From Nannocystis pusilla (GTDB lineage: Bacteria; Myxococcota_A; Polyangia; Nannocystales; Nannocystaceae): 64,000 nt of DNA. Below, piece by piece: positions 17,026 through 26,936 of the stretch (position 1 is its first letter; every line of letters begins with the position of its first letter). The stretch is from NCBI RefSeq assembly GCF_026626665.1, contig NZ_JAPNKE010000002.1, positions 7,231,168 through 7,295,167 of the forward strand, read 5' to 3'. The notes beneath the pieces are model-generated. The model had not been told where the DNA came from. It ran no database searches and was given only the letters and a program-made list of their open reading frames with translations. The position numbers and the translations under genes were made by a program.

Positions 17026-18260
17026 GGCGAGCGCCCTGCCTTGCGCGCGCCGCGGACGAAGTACGTCTTCATCGCTCCCTTGCCCTTGATCTCCACGCTC
17101 TCGCGGCCGCTGCACTCGAAGCGGTGGTTGATCTTGGCGAACGTCAGCGGCGAGACGTGGACCTCGCCGGCGGTCCCGTGCATCTCCATGCGCTGGGCCG
17201 TGTTGACGGTGTCGCCCCACAGGTCGTAGATCGGGCGCACCTGGCCGATCACGCCGGCCACCACCGGCCCCGAGTTGACCCCGATGCGCACCGCGATCCC
17301 CGGCGTCGCCGCGAACTCGTCGCGCAGCGCCAGCGCCATCGCCACCAGCACCTCCGCGTGGTCGGGGCGGTACACCGGCAGCCCGGCCGCGGCGACGAAG
17401 TTGGTCCCGGTGGTCTTGATCTTCTCGGCCCCGAACTCGGCGCAACGGCGATCGATCGCCGCGATCACGGAATGCAGCCGCGCCAGGTAGGCCTCCGACG
17501 TCTGGCCCTCGGCCGGGCGGTCGAGCCCGATCACCCGGCAGAACAGCACCGACGCGTCCCCGTGGCGCTCCGCGATCTCCTGCTCGCCCGCCTGCAAGCG
17601 GCGCCCGATCTCCTCGGGGAACACGCTGCGGAGCAGCCGCTCCGACTTGGCCCGCTCGAGCTCGAGGTCGTCCTCGGCCAGCGCGTTGAACGAGCGCGAG
17701 CCGTAGCCGACCAGCAGGATCACCGCCACCAGCATCGCCTGGTGCAGGTATTGATAAGGCCCGTACAGCGCCACGCGGCGGGCCAGGTCGCCGTCGAGGT
17801 CCCAGCCGTAGACCAGCACCGCCAGGCAGATCGACGCCGCCAGCGCCGTGCCCAGCGCCGCCGTCTGCTCGCGGGTGGGGAACAGCAAGAACGGCAGCGC
17901 CGCCGCGAGGATCAGCAGGAAGAAGTTGCCGTAGTCGAGCCCGATGGTCCACGAGCCCATCAGGATCGACGTCATCAGCGTCCCGTGGAACGCCAGCGCC
18001 GCGTCGCGCGGGCGGCCGCGGACGTGCAGCGCGAACACTGCCGCGAGGCCGCCGACGGTGACGAGCAGGTGGACCAACAATTCGGGGTCGAGCGGCCTGC
18101 CGGTGCCGAAGTGACCGACGCAGCTCATCACGATCCCGAGCAGCGCCAGCGCGTTCTGCAGGCGGATCCGCCGCCCGTCTTCGCGGGACATGTCCTCGCG
18201 GACACCGGCCCGGACGGCCCGCGACAACGCCGCTCGCACCCGCAGGACCGCGTTCGTCAC
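17022..18260 (-). CDS. Membrane class III cyclase, C2-like (Asn/Arg kept, metal Asp lost)
   Basis: 412 residues. Five or six hydrophobic helices (about 35-190) lead into a class III cyclase domain (about 220-395). The first metal Asp is replaced: LFCRVIGLD in place of the usual FxDIxGFT (Arg codon 17535-17537). The second is also replaced: EKIKTTGTNF in place of EKIKTIGDAY (Thr codon 17403-17405). The substrate Lys (EKIKT), the adenine-type Asp (YDLWGDT) and the transition-state Asn/Arg (VNTAQRM) are all intact. This is the residue pattern of the C2 half of mammalian membrane adenylyl cyclases, which also reads EKIKTIGST. First gene of a two-gene operon, overlapping the next by 4 bp. A hairpin-family copy (18191-18204) lies inside its N-terminal coding sequence. 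Confidence 0.85.
   Translation of the reverse strand: MTNAVLRVRAALSRAVRAGVREDMSREDGRRIRLQNALALLGIVMSCVGHFGTGRPLDPELLVHLLVTVGGLAAVFALHVRGRPRDAALAFHGTLMTSILMGSWTIGLDYGNFFLLILAAALPFLLFPTREQTAALGTALAASICLAVLVYGWDLDGDLARRVALYGPYQYLHQAMLVAVILLVGYGSRSFNALAEDDLELERAKSERLLRSVFPEEIGRRLQAGEQEIAERHGDASVLFCRVIGLDRPAEGQTSEAYLARLHSVIAAIDRRCAEFGAEKIKTTGTNFVAAAGLPVYRPDHAEVLVAMALALRDEFAATPGIAVRIGVNSGPVVAGVIGQVRPIYDLWGDTVNTAQRMEMHGTAGEVHVSPLTFAKINHRFECSGRESVEIKGKGAMKTYFVRGARKAGRSP
18191..18204. repeat. Hairpin-family copy inside cyclase N-terminus
   Basis: TGTCC and GGACA around TCGC, read through as part of the coding sequence (EDMSRED region). It shows the element tolerated inside a non-conserved N-terminal segment. 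Confidence 0.55.
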
Positions 18261-18386
18261 GTCGCTGCCACCTTACCGGAAACACCCGCGAGCGTCCCGC
18301 CGAGCCCGGCGCCGCCGCGGCTCGAAAACGAACCGAACGCGCGGGGCGACCCGACCCCGCTCGCGGTCACGACATTCCCCCGAGGA

Positions 18387-18404
18387 CATGTCCCGAAGGT
18401 CATG
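18387..18404. repeat. GGACATGTCC-family hairpin, identical to 14400-14417
   Basis: Same 18 bases as the copy at 14400. It lies between the cyclase operon start and the end of the GH5 gene. Confidence 0.7.
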
Positions 18405-18432
18405 CGGACAATTGTTCGCCGTCCCGCACCGC

Positions 18433-20013
18433 TCAATCGACGACCGTCACGCGCACCTCGACCTGGGCCCCGTCCGGGGCCTGGACGCGCAGCTCGCCGC
18501 GGCTCGGGTCGAGCGTCCAGCAAGCGCCCTCCGGACCGGCCTGCGTGGTCAGTTCGATGTCGAGCGAGGCGGCGTCGAAGCGCCGCGTCGGCAGGGCGAT
18601 CTCGCTGATCCCGCCGTCGCCGGTCCAGCTCGCCGTGGCCGTCTTTTGGTCCCAGGCGAACGCGCTGTCGGTGCCTGCGACCGCGCGCAGGTACGGGCGG
18701 ACGAACACGTCCAAAGTGTCCCGCTCGCTGCCGTCGGCTTCGAGCACCGACAGGTCCTCCTCGTTCCACGCGACCTCGTTCTGCGAGCACTCCCACAGCG
18801 TGGCCGACAATCGCCGCGCGTCCATATGATCGAGGGCGCGGGCGAGCCACTCCTCGGCGCCGGTCGCCCCGTGGCCGTAGCCGAATTCACCGATGAGCAC
18901 GCCCAGCCCCTCCGCCGCCGCGAAATCGGCGATGCTGTCGAGGAACGGCTCCGGCATCAGCCCCACCGCCGGCAAGCCCTTGACGAGCCCGGGGTCGTAC
19001 ATGTGCGCGGCGTACACGAGCCCCGAGCCCTCGGGCCGCACGTGCTCGATCGGCTGGAAGCCGACCGCGTCGGTCCCGGGGTTGTTGAAGAGGATGAGCA
19101 GCTCGTCGCCGGCCAGCGCTCGCAGCTGCGCCACCGCCTCGGTGTGGAACGGGTTCAGCGTCTCGTGCTTCCACGCCGCGACGTCGCCCGCGGTGCCCGA
19201 GCCCGGCTCGTTGAGGATCTCGAGCCCCACCACGCCGGGGTGGTCGCCCACCTTGGCGATCATCTGCCCCCACATGGCGAAGAACTTCGCGTGCAGGTCG
19301 TCCTCGCCGGCCCAGAAGCGGTCGAACGCGGCGCGCACGTCGCCGTCGAGGACGTACTTGAGCCCCCAATCGGCGTCCGGACAGGTGTGCGGCTCGGGCG
19401 GCGGATCTTGCGGCAAGGTCCACGGCGGGAAGCCGTCGCCGCAGAAGGTCGAGGTGTAGATGTCCTGGTGGAAGTCGACGACCACACGCAGCCCGTGCGA
19501 CCACGCGACGTCGACCATGGCCGCGTAGCGGTCGAGGTAGCGCGCGTCGTACTGCCCCGGCGTCGGCTCGAGCGCCTCCCACGAGAACAGCAGCCGCACC
19601 ACGTTGACGCCCCAGCCAGGCAGGCGGGCAAAGAACTGCTCCGCCTCGGCCGCGAACGCCGCCTGCTCGGCCTCGGCGTCGATCGGGAACGGCACGAACG
19701 GCGCCCACTTCGAGCGCCCGCCGGTGTTGACCCCGCGCAGCAGCACGTCGCGCCCGTGCTCGTCGAGCATCCGCCCCTCGGCGTCGAGGCCGACCCGCGC
19801 GCTGGTCAAAAGGACAGGTTCGATCGGGCTCTCGCACTCGCCCGGGAGAAGCGGCGCCCCCGTGGTCGTCGGCGCCGTCGTCGACGAGCTCGTCGGCCCC
19901 GTCGTCGCCGTCGTCGTCTCGGTCCCCGTCGTCGTCTCGCTCGCCCCGGCGCTCGAAGACGGATCTCCGCCGCAACCGATCGCCGCCGTCCACAGTACAA
20001 GCGCCCTGCGCAT
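18433..20013 (-). CDS. GH5 endoglycoceramidase-like lipoprotein
   Basis: 526 residues from the ATG at 20013 (MRRALVLW, lipobox ending AIGC). A Thr/Ser-rich linker (about 20-55) precedes a TIM-barrel glycosidase. Seen: RGVNTGGRSKWAPF, VNVVRLLFSWEALEP (about 135-150), VVVDFHQDIYTS (about 178-189), the acid/base ILNEPGS (about 275) and the nucleophile region VLIGEFGYG (about 385). These match the GH5 subfamily of endoglycoceramidases/glucocerebrosidase-like enzymes more than cellulases, from the VDFHQD and CGDGFPPW segments. A C-terminal beta domain (about 445-526) is usual for that group. Likely cell-surface hydrolysis of a glycolipid or glycoside. The exact substrate is not predictable here. 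Confidence 0.85.
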   Translation of the reverse strand: MRRALVLWTAAIGCGGDPSSSAGASETTTGTETTTATTGPTSSSTTAPTTTGAPLLPGECESPIEPVLLTSARVGLDAEGRMLDEHGRDVLLRGVNTGGRSKWAPFVPFPIDAEAEQAAFAAEAEQFFARLPGWGVNVVRLLFSWEALEPTPGQYDARYLDRYAAMVDVAWSHGLRVVVDFHQDIYTSTFCGDGFPPWTLPQDPPPEPHTCPDADWGLKYVLDGDVRAAFDRFWAGEDDLHAKFFAMWGQMIAKVGDHPGVVGLEILNEPGSGTAGDVAAWKHETLNPFHTEAVAQLRALAGDELLILFNNPGTDAVGFQPIEHVRPEGSGLVYAAHMYDPGLVKGLPAVGLMPEPFLDSIADFAAAEGLGVLIGEFGYGHGATGAEEWLARALDHMDARRLSATLWECSQNEVAWNEEDLSVLEADGSERDTLDVFVRPYLRAVAGTDSAFAWDQKTATASWTGDGGISEIALPTRRFDAASLDIELTTQAGPEGACWTLDPSRGELRVQAPDGAQVEVRVTVVD

Positions 20014-20243
20014 GCCGCATAGTAGGCGGTCGGCGACGGTCCCGCCCGCTCGCCCGCCCGCCCGCGGACGATCTCGTCGCCGCCGCGAGTGAGCAGCCGC
20101 GCGGCTGGCCGGCGCGGCCGCGGTTTCCCCGCGCGATCGCAACGTCTGCCAATTCGTTCAGCGCTTCGGCCCGGCCCGCGCGCCCGCTCGCCCCCGCGAT
20201 CGGCTCTGGCCGGCGCCCACGCGGGCGCGCTACCTTCCCGCGC

Positions 20244-21533
<1,290 letters not shown>

Positions 21534-21555
21534 ACCGGCTGTCTCTTCTAAAAAG

Positions 21556-21589
21556 ACATGAGCGATCGGGCATGCCCGATCGCTCATGT
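21556..21589. repeat. 34-bp perfect palindrome after eno
   Basis: A perfect inverted repeat with 16-bp arms (ACATGAGCGATCGGGC and its complement) meeting at an AT centre; the core GGGCATGCCC is a variant of the family core. It starts 22 bp after the enolase stop and could act as a terminator on either strand. Confidence 0.85.
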
Positions 21590-21593
21590 TCTT

Positions 21594-21618
21594 CGGGCAT
21601 GTCACCGAGGACATGCCC
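21594..21618. repeat. Second hairpin after eno
   Basis: GGGCATGTC and GACATGCCC arms (9 bp) around ACCGAG, directly abutting the 34-bp palindrome. Together they form a cluster of two family members. Confidence 0.8.
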
Positions 21619-21740
21619 CTTCGCCCAGGCGATCGATCCCGCGGCGGCCGCCCGAATCGTCCGCCGCGCCGGGGAGGGACGCCCCCTGCGCGACCGGGCG
21701 AGGCCCGCGGGCTCGCGGCCTGCGCCGCGCCGAGTCCCGC

Positions 21741-22271
21741 TCAGGGCGTGGCGGTCTTGGTGGGCGCCGGGGCCGGGGTCGCGCCCGAGGGCGGGGTCGG
21801 CTTCTCGATCGTCATCGACGAGCGGGCGCCGCCCGGGAGCTCGCGGGTGACGGTGCCGCCGGGGGCGATCGTCGTGCGGGAGCCGTCGTCGGCGGTGACG
21901 ATCATCGAGCCGTCGGCGGCGAACTCGGTGCGCTCGACCGACAGCGTCGAGCGCGAGCCGTCGGGGAACACGCGGACCTGCTTGCCGTCCGGCATGATGA
22001 TCGTGCCGTCCTTCTTGATCTGGACCTTGCTGCCGTCCGGCTTGGTGACCGTGCCGTCGCGCTGGATCGTCACCTTCGAGCCGTCCGACGCGGTCAGGAC
22101 CTTGGTGCCGCGGCCGCCGGGCTCCATCTTGTAGGCGCCGGACTTGTCGCTCGACACCTCCATCTCGTCGACGTCGCAGGCCGCGCCGGCGAGGGTCAGC
22201 GTCAGCGCCGCGGCCAGGTGCATGAGACGCAGGGGCCCGAGACGGGAGGGGCGCGAAATGGGCAGGATCAT
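21741..22271 (-). CDS. Lipoprotein with DG-turn repeats (Tcp10_C-like)
   Basis: 176 residues. A signal peptide with the Cys in LTLAGAAC (about residue 32) points to a lipoprotein, although the lipobox is not ideal. Residues about 55-150 are short beta repeats, each with an Asp-Gly turn: SDGSKVTIQRDGTVTKPDGS, then KKDGTIIMPDG, RVFPDGSR, AADGSMIV and TADDGSRT. This spacing resembles the Tcp10_C repeat of centrosomal CPAP proteins, where the repeats form a solvent-exposed beta sheet; I infer fold similarity only. The C-terminus is Pro/Ala/Thr-rich. Convergent with eno. A shorter start at an internal Met (MHLAAAL) is possible. Confidence 0.7.
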   Translation of the reverse strand: MILPISRPSRLGPLRLMHLAAALTLTLAGAACDVDEMEVSSDKSGAYKMEPGGRGTKVLTASDGSKVTIQRDGTVTKPDGSKVQIKKDGTIIMPDGKQVRVFPDGSRSTLSVERTEFAADGSMIVTADDGSRTTIAPGGTVTRELPGGARSSMTIEKPTPPSGATPAPAPTKTATP

Positions 22272-22456
22272 CTCCCGCTCAGCCTAACACGATCGGCGGG
22301 CCCGGAGACTCGCCCCGCGACGGGCGCAAACCGATGCGCGACCTGTCCGCTTGAGCAGGCATCCGTTCGCGCAGCCCGCGCTCGAATCCGCAGCCTGCCC
22401 CCGGCGAAACGCCAGGAAGTCCCGGCGGCCGGCGCCAGCGGGTACGATGTGCCCGC

Positions 22457-25003
22457 GTGCATGGGCCCGAGGATACGGTCGTCGTCCGCTCTTCGACGAC
22501 CTACCTGACGATCGAAGTGGCGGGCCGGAAGCTCCAGGACGTGCGCCTGGGCATGGGCCCGCTGCGGATCGGGCGCAAGCAGGACAACGACGTGGTGATC
22601 CAGTCGGCCTGCGTCGCGCAACATCACGCGCGGGTCGAGCCGCACCTGCAGGGCCACCGGATCGTCGATCTCGGCCGCGGCAGCGGCCTGTTGTTCCGCG
22701 GCCGGCGCGTCCAATCGCACGTGTTCAACGACGGCGACGTGATCCGCATCGCCGACCCGGTGACCGGCAACTTCGTCAGCCTCACCTATCAGGACCTCGG
22801 CAAGCGGGCGCAGGCCCAGCCCGAGGCGCCGGTGCAGCGCTGCGCCCTCGACAAGCCGGCGGTGACGATCGGCCGCGAGGGCTGCGACCTGGTGCTGCCG
22901 AGCCTCCAGGTCTCGCGCCGCCACGCGACCATCCGCGCCTTCGCCAGCGGCCACGAGCTGACCGATCACGGCAGCGCCAACGGGACCTTCGTCAACGGCG
23001 CCCGGGTGCACGTCCACGAGCTCAAGCAGGGCGACGTGCTCCAGATCGGCCCCTTCAAGCTGGTCTACACCGGCAAGTCGCTCGATCAGTTCGAGCAGAA
23101 GGGCGCGATGCGGATCGACGCGCGCGAGCTGGTGCGGCTCACGCCGGAGGGCAAGGCGATCCTCCACCGCGTGTCGCTCGTGATCGAGCCGCGAGAGTTC
23201 GTCGCACTGGTCGGCTCCTCGGGCGCCGGCAAGAGCACGCTGATGGCCGCGCTGGCGGGCGTGCGTCGGCCCGAGGCCGGCCTGGTGCGGATCGGCAGTG
23301 ACGACCTGTACGCCAGCTATCACCTGTACCGCGGCGGGATCGGCTACGTGCCGCAGGACGACATCCTGCACCGCCACCTCACCGTCGAGGACGCGCTCCG
23401 CTACACCGCGCGGCTGCGCCTGCCGACCGACACCTCGGCGGCCGAGATCGAGGCGCGGATCGTCCGCGTGCTCGAAGAGGTCGAGATGGTCGAGGCGCGC
23501 GCGCAGCGGATCACCGAGCTGTCCGGCGGCCAGCGCAAGCGGATCTCGATCGCCTCCGAGCTGCTCGCCGACCCCCATTTGTTCTTCCTCGACGAGCCGA
23601 CCAGCGGCCTCGACCCCGGGCTCGAGAAGAAGATGATGTACACCCTGCGGTACATCGCCGACTCGGGCCGCACCGTCGTGCTGGTCACCCACGCGACCGC
23701 CAACATCACCCAGTGCGACCTCGTCGCGTTCATGGCCGGCGGGCGCCTGGTCTATTACGGCCCGCCCGCGGGCGCGCTGGTCATGTTCGGCGTCACCAGC
23801 GGCGACTTCGCCGACATCTACACCAAGCTGGGCGGCAAGGTCGGGCCGCCCGAGGTGATGCGCCAGGGCGAGCTGGCCGCCGAGTACCGCCTGTGGCACG
23901 AGCACCACCCGCAGAGCAAGCGCGCGCCGACGATGGCCGAGCTGTGGGAGATCCGCTTCCGCCGCTCCGACGAGTACCGGGTCTACGTGTATGAGCGGCA
24001 GACCGACAGCCAGGCCTCGGGGGCCAAGCTCCGCGCGGTCGCGCCGGGCCACTTCCGCATCGCCGCCGAGGAGTCACTGACGTCGGCGCCCACGCCGGCT
24101 CCCCCGCCGCCGAGCCACGACGCGTCGTGGCTGTTCCAGACCCGCGTGCTGGCCGACCGCTACGCCAAGCTGATCGCGGCCGACCGCAAGAACCTGCTGA
24201 TCTTGCTGCTGCAAGCGCCGGTGATCGGCGCGGTGCTGTTGCTCGCGGCGCGGCCGTCGGCGCTGCACATGTCGACCTCGACCAACGGGCGGCTCTTGCT
24301 GTTCTTGCTCAGCGTGGTCGCGGTGTGGTTCGGCGTGATCAACTCGGTCCGCGAGATCACGAAGGAGTCGGAGATCTACCGCCGCGAGCGCCTCGCGAGC
24401 CTGCGGATCCCCGCGTACCTGCTGTCGAAGTTCGGGGTGCTCGCGGGCCTGTGCGCGGTGCAGAGCCTGGTGCTGATGCTGCTGCTCCTGCTGCGCGTCG
24501 ACTTCGCCGCCGACTACGTCGCGCTGACCGAGTACGGCCTCATCGACATGACCCGCCAGCCGCCGCTCGGCCTGTGGGGCGGCATGCTCGTCTCGGTGTT
24601 CCTCACCTCGCTGTCGGGCGTCGGGCTCGGGCTCTTGATCTCGACCTGGGTGTCGAGCTCCGACAAGGCGATGAGCACCGTGCCGCTGGCGCTGATCCCC
24701 CAATTGGTGTTCGCGCTGGCCTTGATGCCGCTGCCCGCGGTCCTGGCCCCGATCTCGTACCTCACCGGCGCGCGCTGGGGCATGGAGTCGATGGGCTCGA
24801 TCGCCGCGCTGCTCGAGCCGCGCGACATGACCACCTGCGAGTTCCCGGGCGACCCGCTCTCCTGCGAGGTCTACGCCTCGGTCGACTACAGCCCCGCGCC
24901 GGAGCACATCGGGATGGTGTGGATCATCCTCGCGGTCTACACGCTGGCGTGCCTGCTGCTGACCGCGTGGATGCTGCGCCGGCGCGACGCCGCCGACAAG
25001 TAG
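22457..25003 (+). CDS. FHA-FHA-ABC transporter (ABCG/ABC-2 type half transporter)
   Basis: 848 residues from GTG 22457. Two FHA domains come first (about 25-115 and 130-205; the second is the more canonical, TIGREGCDLVLPS, SRRHATI and GSANGTFVNG). An ABC ATPase follows: Walker A GSSGAGKST (about 255), signature LSGGQRKR (about 355) and Walker B LFFLDEPTSGLDP (about 375). The last third (about 580-845) is an ABC-2 permease with about six hydrophobic helices and the NSVREITKESEIYRRER cytosolic segment seen in ABCG-type half transporters. FHA domains bind phospho-threonine, so Ser/Thr kinase control is likely. Substrate unknown. Few bacterial exporters carry two FHA domains, but the arrangement is known in myxobacteria and cyanobacteria. 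Confidence 0.92.
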   Translation: MHGPEDTVVVRSSTTYLTIEVAGRKLQDVRLGMGPLRIGRKQDNDVVIQSACVAQHHARVEPHLQGHRIVDLGRGSGLLFRGRRVQSHVFNDGDVIRIADPVTGNFVSLTYQDLGKRAQAQPEAPVQRCALDKPAVTIGREGCDLVLPSLQVSRRHATIRAFASGHELTDHGSANGTFVNGARVHVHELKQGDVLQIGPFKLVYTGKSLDQFEQKGAMRIDARELVRLTPEGKAILHRVSLVIEPREFVALVGSSGAGKSTLMAALAGVRRPEAGLVRIGSDDLYASYHLYRGGIGYVPQDDILHRHLTVEDALRYTARLRLPTDTSAAEIEARIVRVLEEVEMVEARAQRITELSGGQRKRISIASELLADPHLFFLDEPTSGLDPGLEKKMMYTLRYIADSGRTVVLVTHATANITQCDLVAFMAGGRLVYYGPPAGALVMFGVTSGDFADIYTKLGGKVGPPEVMRQGELAAEYRLWHEHHPQSKRAPTMAELWEIRFRRSDEYRVYVYERQTDSQASGAKLRAVAPGHFRIAAEESLTSAPTPAPPPPSHDASWLFQTRVLADRYAKLIAADRKNLLILLLQAPVIGAVLLLAARPSALHMSTSTNGRLLLFLLSVVAVWFGVINSVREITKESEIYRRERLASLRIPAYLLSKFGVLAGLCAVQSLVLMLLLLLRVDFAADYVALTEYGLIDMTRQPPLGLWGGMLVSVFLTSLSGVGLGLLISTWVSSSDKAMSTVPLALIPQLVFALALMPLPAVLAPISYLTGARWGMESMGSIAALLEPRDMTTCEFPGDPLSCEVYASVDYSPAPEHIGMVWIILAVYTLACLLLTAWMLRRRDAADK

Positions 25004-25004
25004 C

Positions 25005-25649
25005 CTACTCCTCGCCGATCTCGATGTTGTACTTCACCGTCATCTGCGGGCCGTTGTAGCGCGGGAACTCGTGGTCGGCCACGGCCTTGCGCACGCACGG
25101 GACGATGCCGAACACCTGCAGGCCGCGCGAGGCGGTCACGGTCACCGCGTCGACGCGACCTGTCTTTCCGAGCAGGCTGACGACCATGTCGAGGCGACCG
25201 CCCTTGAGGCTGCCGCCGCTATAACAGGCGGCGATCGACAGGCACTCGTTGATCCCGTACTCGACCTCGCGCATGTGAGCGCTCAGCACCTGCTCGTTCA
25301 GCTGCTCCTCGCCCTCGCTCCAGTCGAGCACGCGCGGCCGTTCGATGTCGTATTGCGGGATCGCCGAGTCGTCGACCGCGACGTGCTTCTTCGGCAGCTC
25401 GTCGCGCTCGTGGGTACACTCGCCCCACGACGTGATCTGCGGCCGCATCGGGATCTCGTTGGTCTCGACCTCCTGCTTGACGGACGTGTCCTCCGAGCTC
25501 TCGACCACGCACGTACCGCCCTCGCAGCGGGTGCCCTGGCCACACAGGCCGCCGCATTGGTCGGGCCCGCGAGAATCACTGTTCCGCTTGCAAGCCACCG
25601 GGCTCAGGCTGAACGCCACGAGACCGGCGAAGATCATAGTGGTACGCAT
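25005..25649 (-). CDS. Lipoprotein with AgmX/PglI-type C-terminal domain
   Basis: 214 residues from ATG 25649. The lipobox is LSPVAC, followed by a Cys-rich strip (CGGLCGQGTRCEGGTC, about 30-47) and a charged linker. The C-terminal half (about 125-214) is TonB-C-like: YGINECLSIAACYSGG, a VDAVTVTASRGL strand, then FGIVPCVRKAVADHEFPRYNG, which is the pattern of the AgmX/PglI C-terminal domain family found in myxobacterial gliding and envelope proteins. The gene is convergent with the ABC transporter: only one base separates the two ends. Confidence 0.7.
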   Translation of the reverse strand: MRTTMIFAGLVAFSLSPVACKRNSDSRGPDQCGGLCGQGTRCEGGTCVVESSEDTSVKQEVETNEIPMRPQITSWGECTHERDELPKKHVAVDDSAIPQYDIERPRVLDWSEGEEQLNEQVLSAHMREVEYGINECLSIAACYSGGSLKGGRLDMVVSLLGKTGRVDAVTVTASRGLQVFGIVPCVRKAVADHEFPRYNGPQMTVKYNIEIGEE

Positions 25650-26171
25650 CGGCCCCCAGGGTAACACCGTCCTGGCTGCAAGAGATGCGGCTCGTCCGAG
25701 CTTCCGCGCCGGCGGACGTGCGCGCCTCGGCGAGACAGCGCAGTGCGCCCTCGCGCCGTTCCCGGACGAGCGCCGATCAGCCCGGCCCGCACGCGAGAAA
25801 CTGTCCCACACCCGCGCACCGACGGCCGAACTCGGACGCGCGACGGCGTGGCCCAGCCTCGCGGCTGGCGACGATCGCCTCCGCCCGACTCGCCCCTCCG
25901 GGTCACCGCGCGGACGCCTCCGACGCGTCTCGCCTCGGGTCCGCCACCTTCGTATTTCCGCCTTCACACCGCGACGATTTGCGTCGGCGAACTTCGGCGT
26001 TCGTGGCTCGCCCATTTCCCCCGCCGAAATTCTCAATGCCATGAGCACGGCCGCCGCGATCGACGTTCCCCGCGCGCGCCGTCCCGGCCTTGCGATCCGT
26101 CATCGGCCGCTCGCGGCTTGCTTCGCGCGCGTGCGGCTCGCATCTTCGGCCGAGGAGGTGCTCGCAGATCG
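25650..26171. other. Intergenic, no gene seen
   Basis: 522 bases between divergent genes. Frames here give only Arg/Pro-rich strings without a start or ribosome site that I would trust. It must hold the promoters of both flanking genes, which I cannot place. Confidence 0.5.
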
Positions 26172-26801
26172 ATGACGACCTACACCTGGACTGCGCCGAC
26201 GCGCCGCGGCTTCTTGTTCGCCTCCGCGGGCCTCGCCGGACTCGGCGCCGTGTTCGCGACCGACGGCGCCCGCGCGTGCGACAAACACCCCGGCCCCGGC
26301 GCACCCTCCGAGGGGCGGATCGCCGGGCCGGACGAGCCCGGGGAGCCGATGGAGATCGAAGGCACCGTCTACCGCCCCGACGGCGTCACCCCGGCCGCGG
26401 GCGTCGTGCTCTACGCCTATCACACCGGCGTCGACGGCCTCTACGCCGCGACGCCCGGCCCGCCGCGCCTGCGGGCCTGGTTCCGCACCGACCCGCGCGG
26501 CCGCTACGCCTATCGCACGATCCGCCCCGCCGCCTACCCCGAGCGCCGCTTCGCCGCCCACGTCCACACCCAATTGTGGAGCGACACCGTCCCCGCCCAG
26601 TGGGGCACCGACCTGCTGTTCGCCGACGACCCCTTGCTGTCGGCCGGCCAGCGCCGCGAGTCGGAGGCGCTCGCGCGGTTCGCCAACATCCGCCCGCTCG
26701 TCCGCGGCCCCGGCGGTGTGTGGCGCGGCGTCCACGACCTCCGCCTCAAGACCACCGGCGACCACTTCGAGGACAACACCCGCCACGGCCTCCAGGGCTG
26801 A
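26172..26801 (+). CDS. Intradiol dioxygenase-like Tat-secreted protein
   Basis: 209 residues from ATG 26172. A twin-arginine-like leader (TRRGFLFASAGLAGLG) is followed by the intradiol ring-cleavage dioxygenase fold (protocatechuate 3,4-dioxygenase family): GTVYRPDGVTPAAGVVLYAYH (about 63-83), DPRGRYAYRTIRP, AAYPERRFAAHVH (about 120-133). The last block supplies the second Tyr and two His typical of the Fe(III) site. The protein is shorter than PcaGH subunits and is the secreted lone-subunit type common in Gram-negative soil bacteria. It probably binds or cleaves a catechol-like compound; substrate unknown. No pca genes nearby. Confidence 0.8.
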   Translation: MTTYTWTAPTRRGFLFASAGLAGLGAVFATDGARACDKHPGPGAPSEGRIAGPDEPGEPMEIEGTVYRPDGVTPAAGVVLYAYHTGVDGLYAATPGPPRLRAWFRTDPRGRYAYRTIRPAAYPERRFAAHVHTQLWSDTVPAQWGTDLLFADDPLLSAGQRRESEALARFANIRPLVRGPGGVWRGVHDLRLKTTGDHFEDNTRHGLQG

Positions 26802-26810
26802 CGTGGGGCC

Positions 26811-26880
26811 TGTCTCTCGGGACACATCACATGTCCCCGCGGACATCCTGTCTCAAAAAACATGTCCCGAGGGACATCCA
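26811..26880. repeat. Cluster of three family hairpins
   Basis: After the dioxygenase stop there is a first TGTC/GACA hairpin, then ATGTCC/GGACAT around CCGC (26831-26846) and ATGTCC/GGACAT around CGAG (26862-26877). The last two differ only in their loops, which suggests that the loop varies freely while the arms are kept. Confidence 0.8.
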
Positions 26881-26936
26881 CGCCCCCGCCGCAGCGGACG
26901 CTTGTCTCGCGCGCCGGGGGCGGTCATCCTGAGCGC

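Noticed and set aside
15820..18285. 821-codon single cyclase frame
   Set aside because: It starts out of frame in the first cyclase gene; two coupled genes with clear starts and stops fit better.
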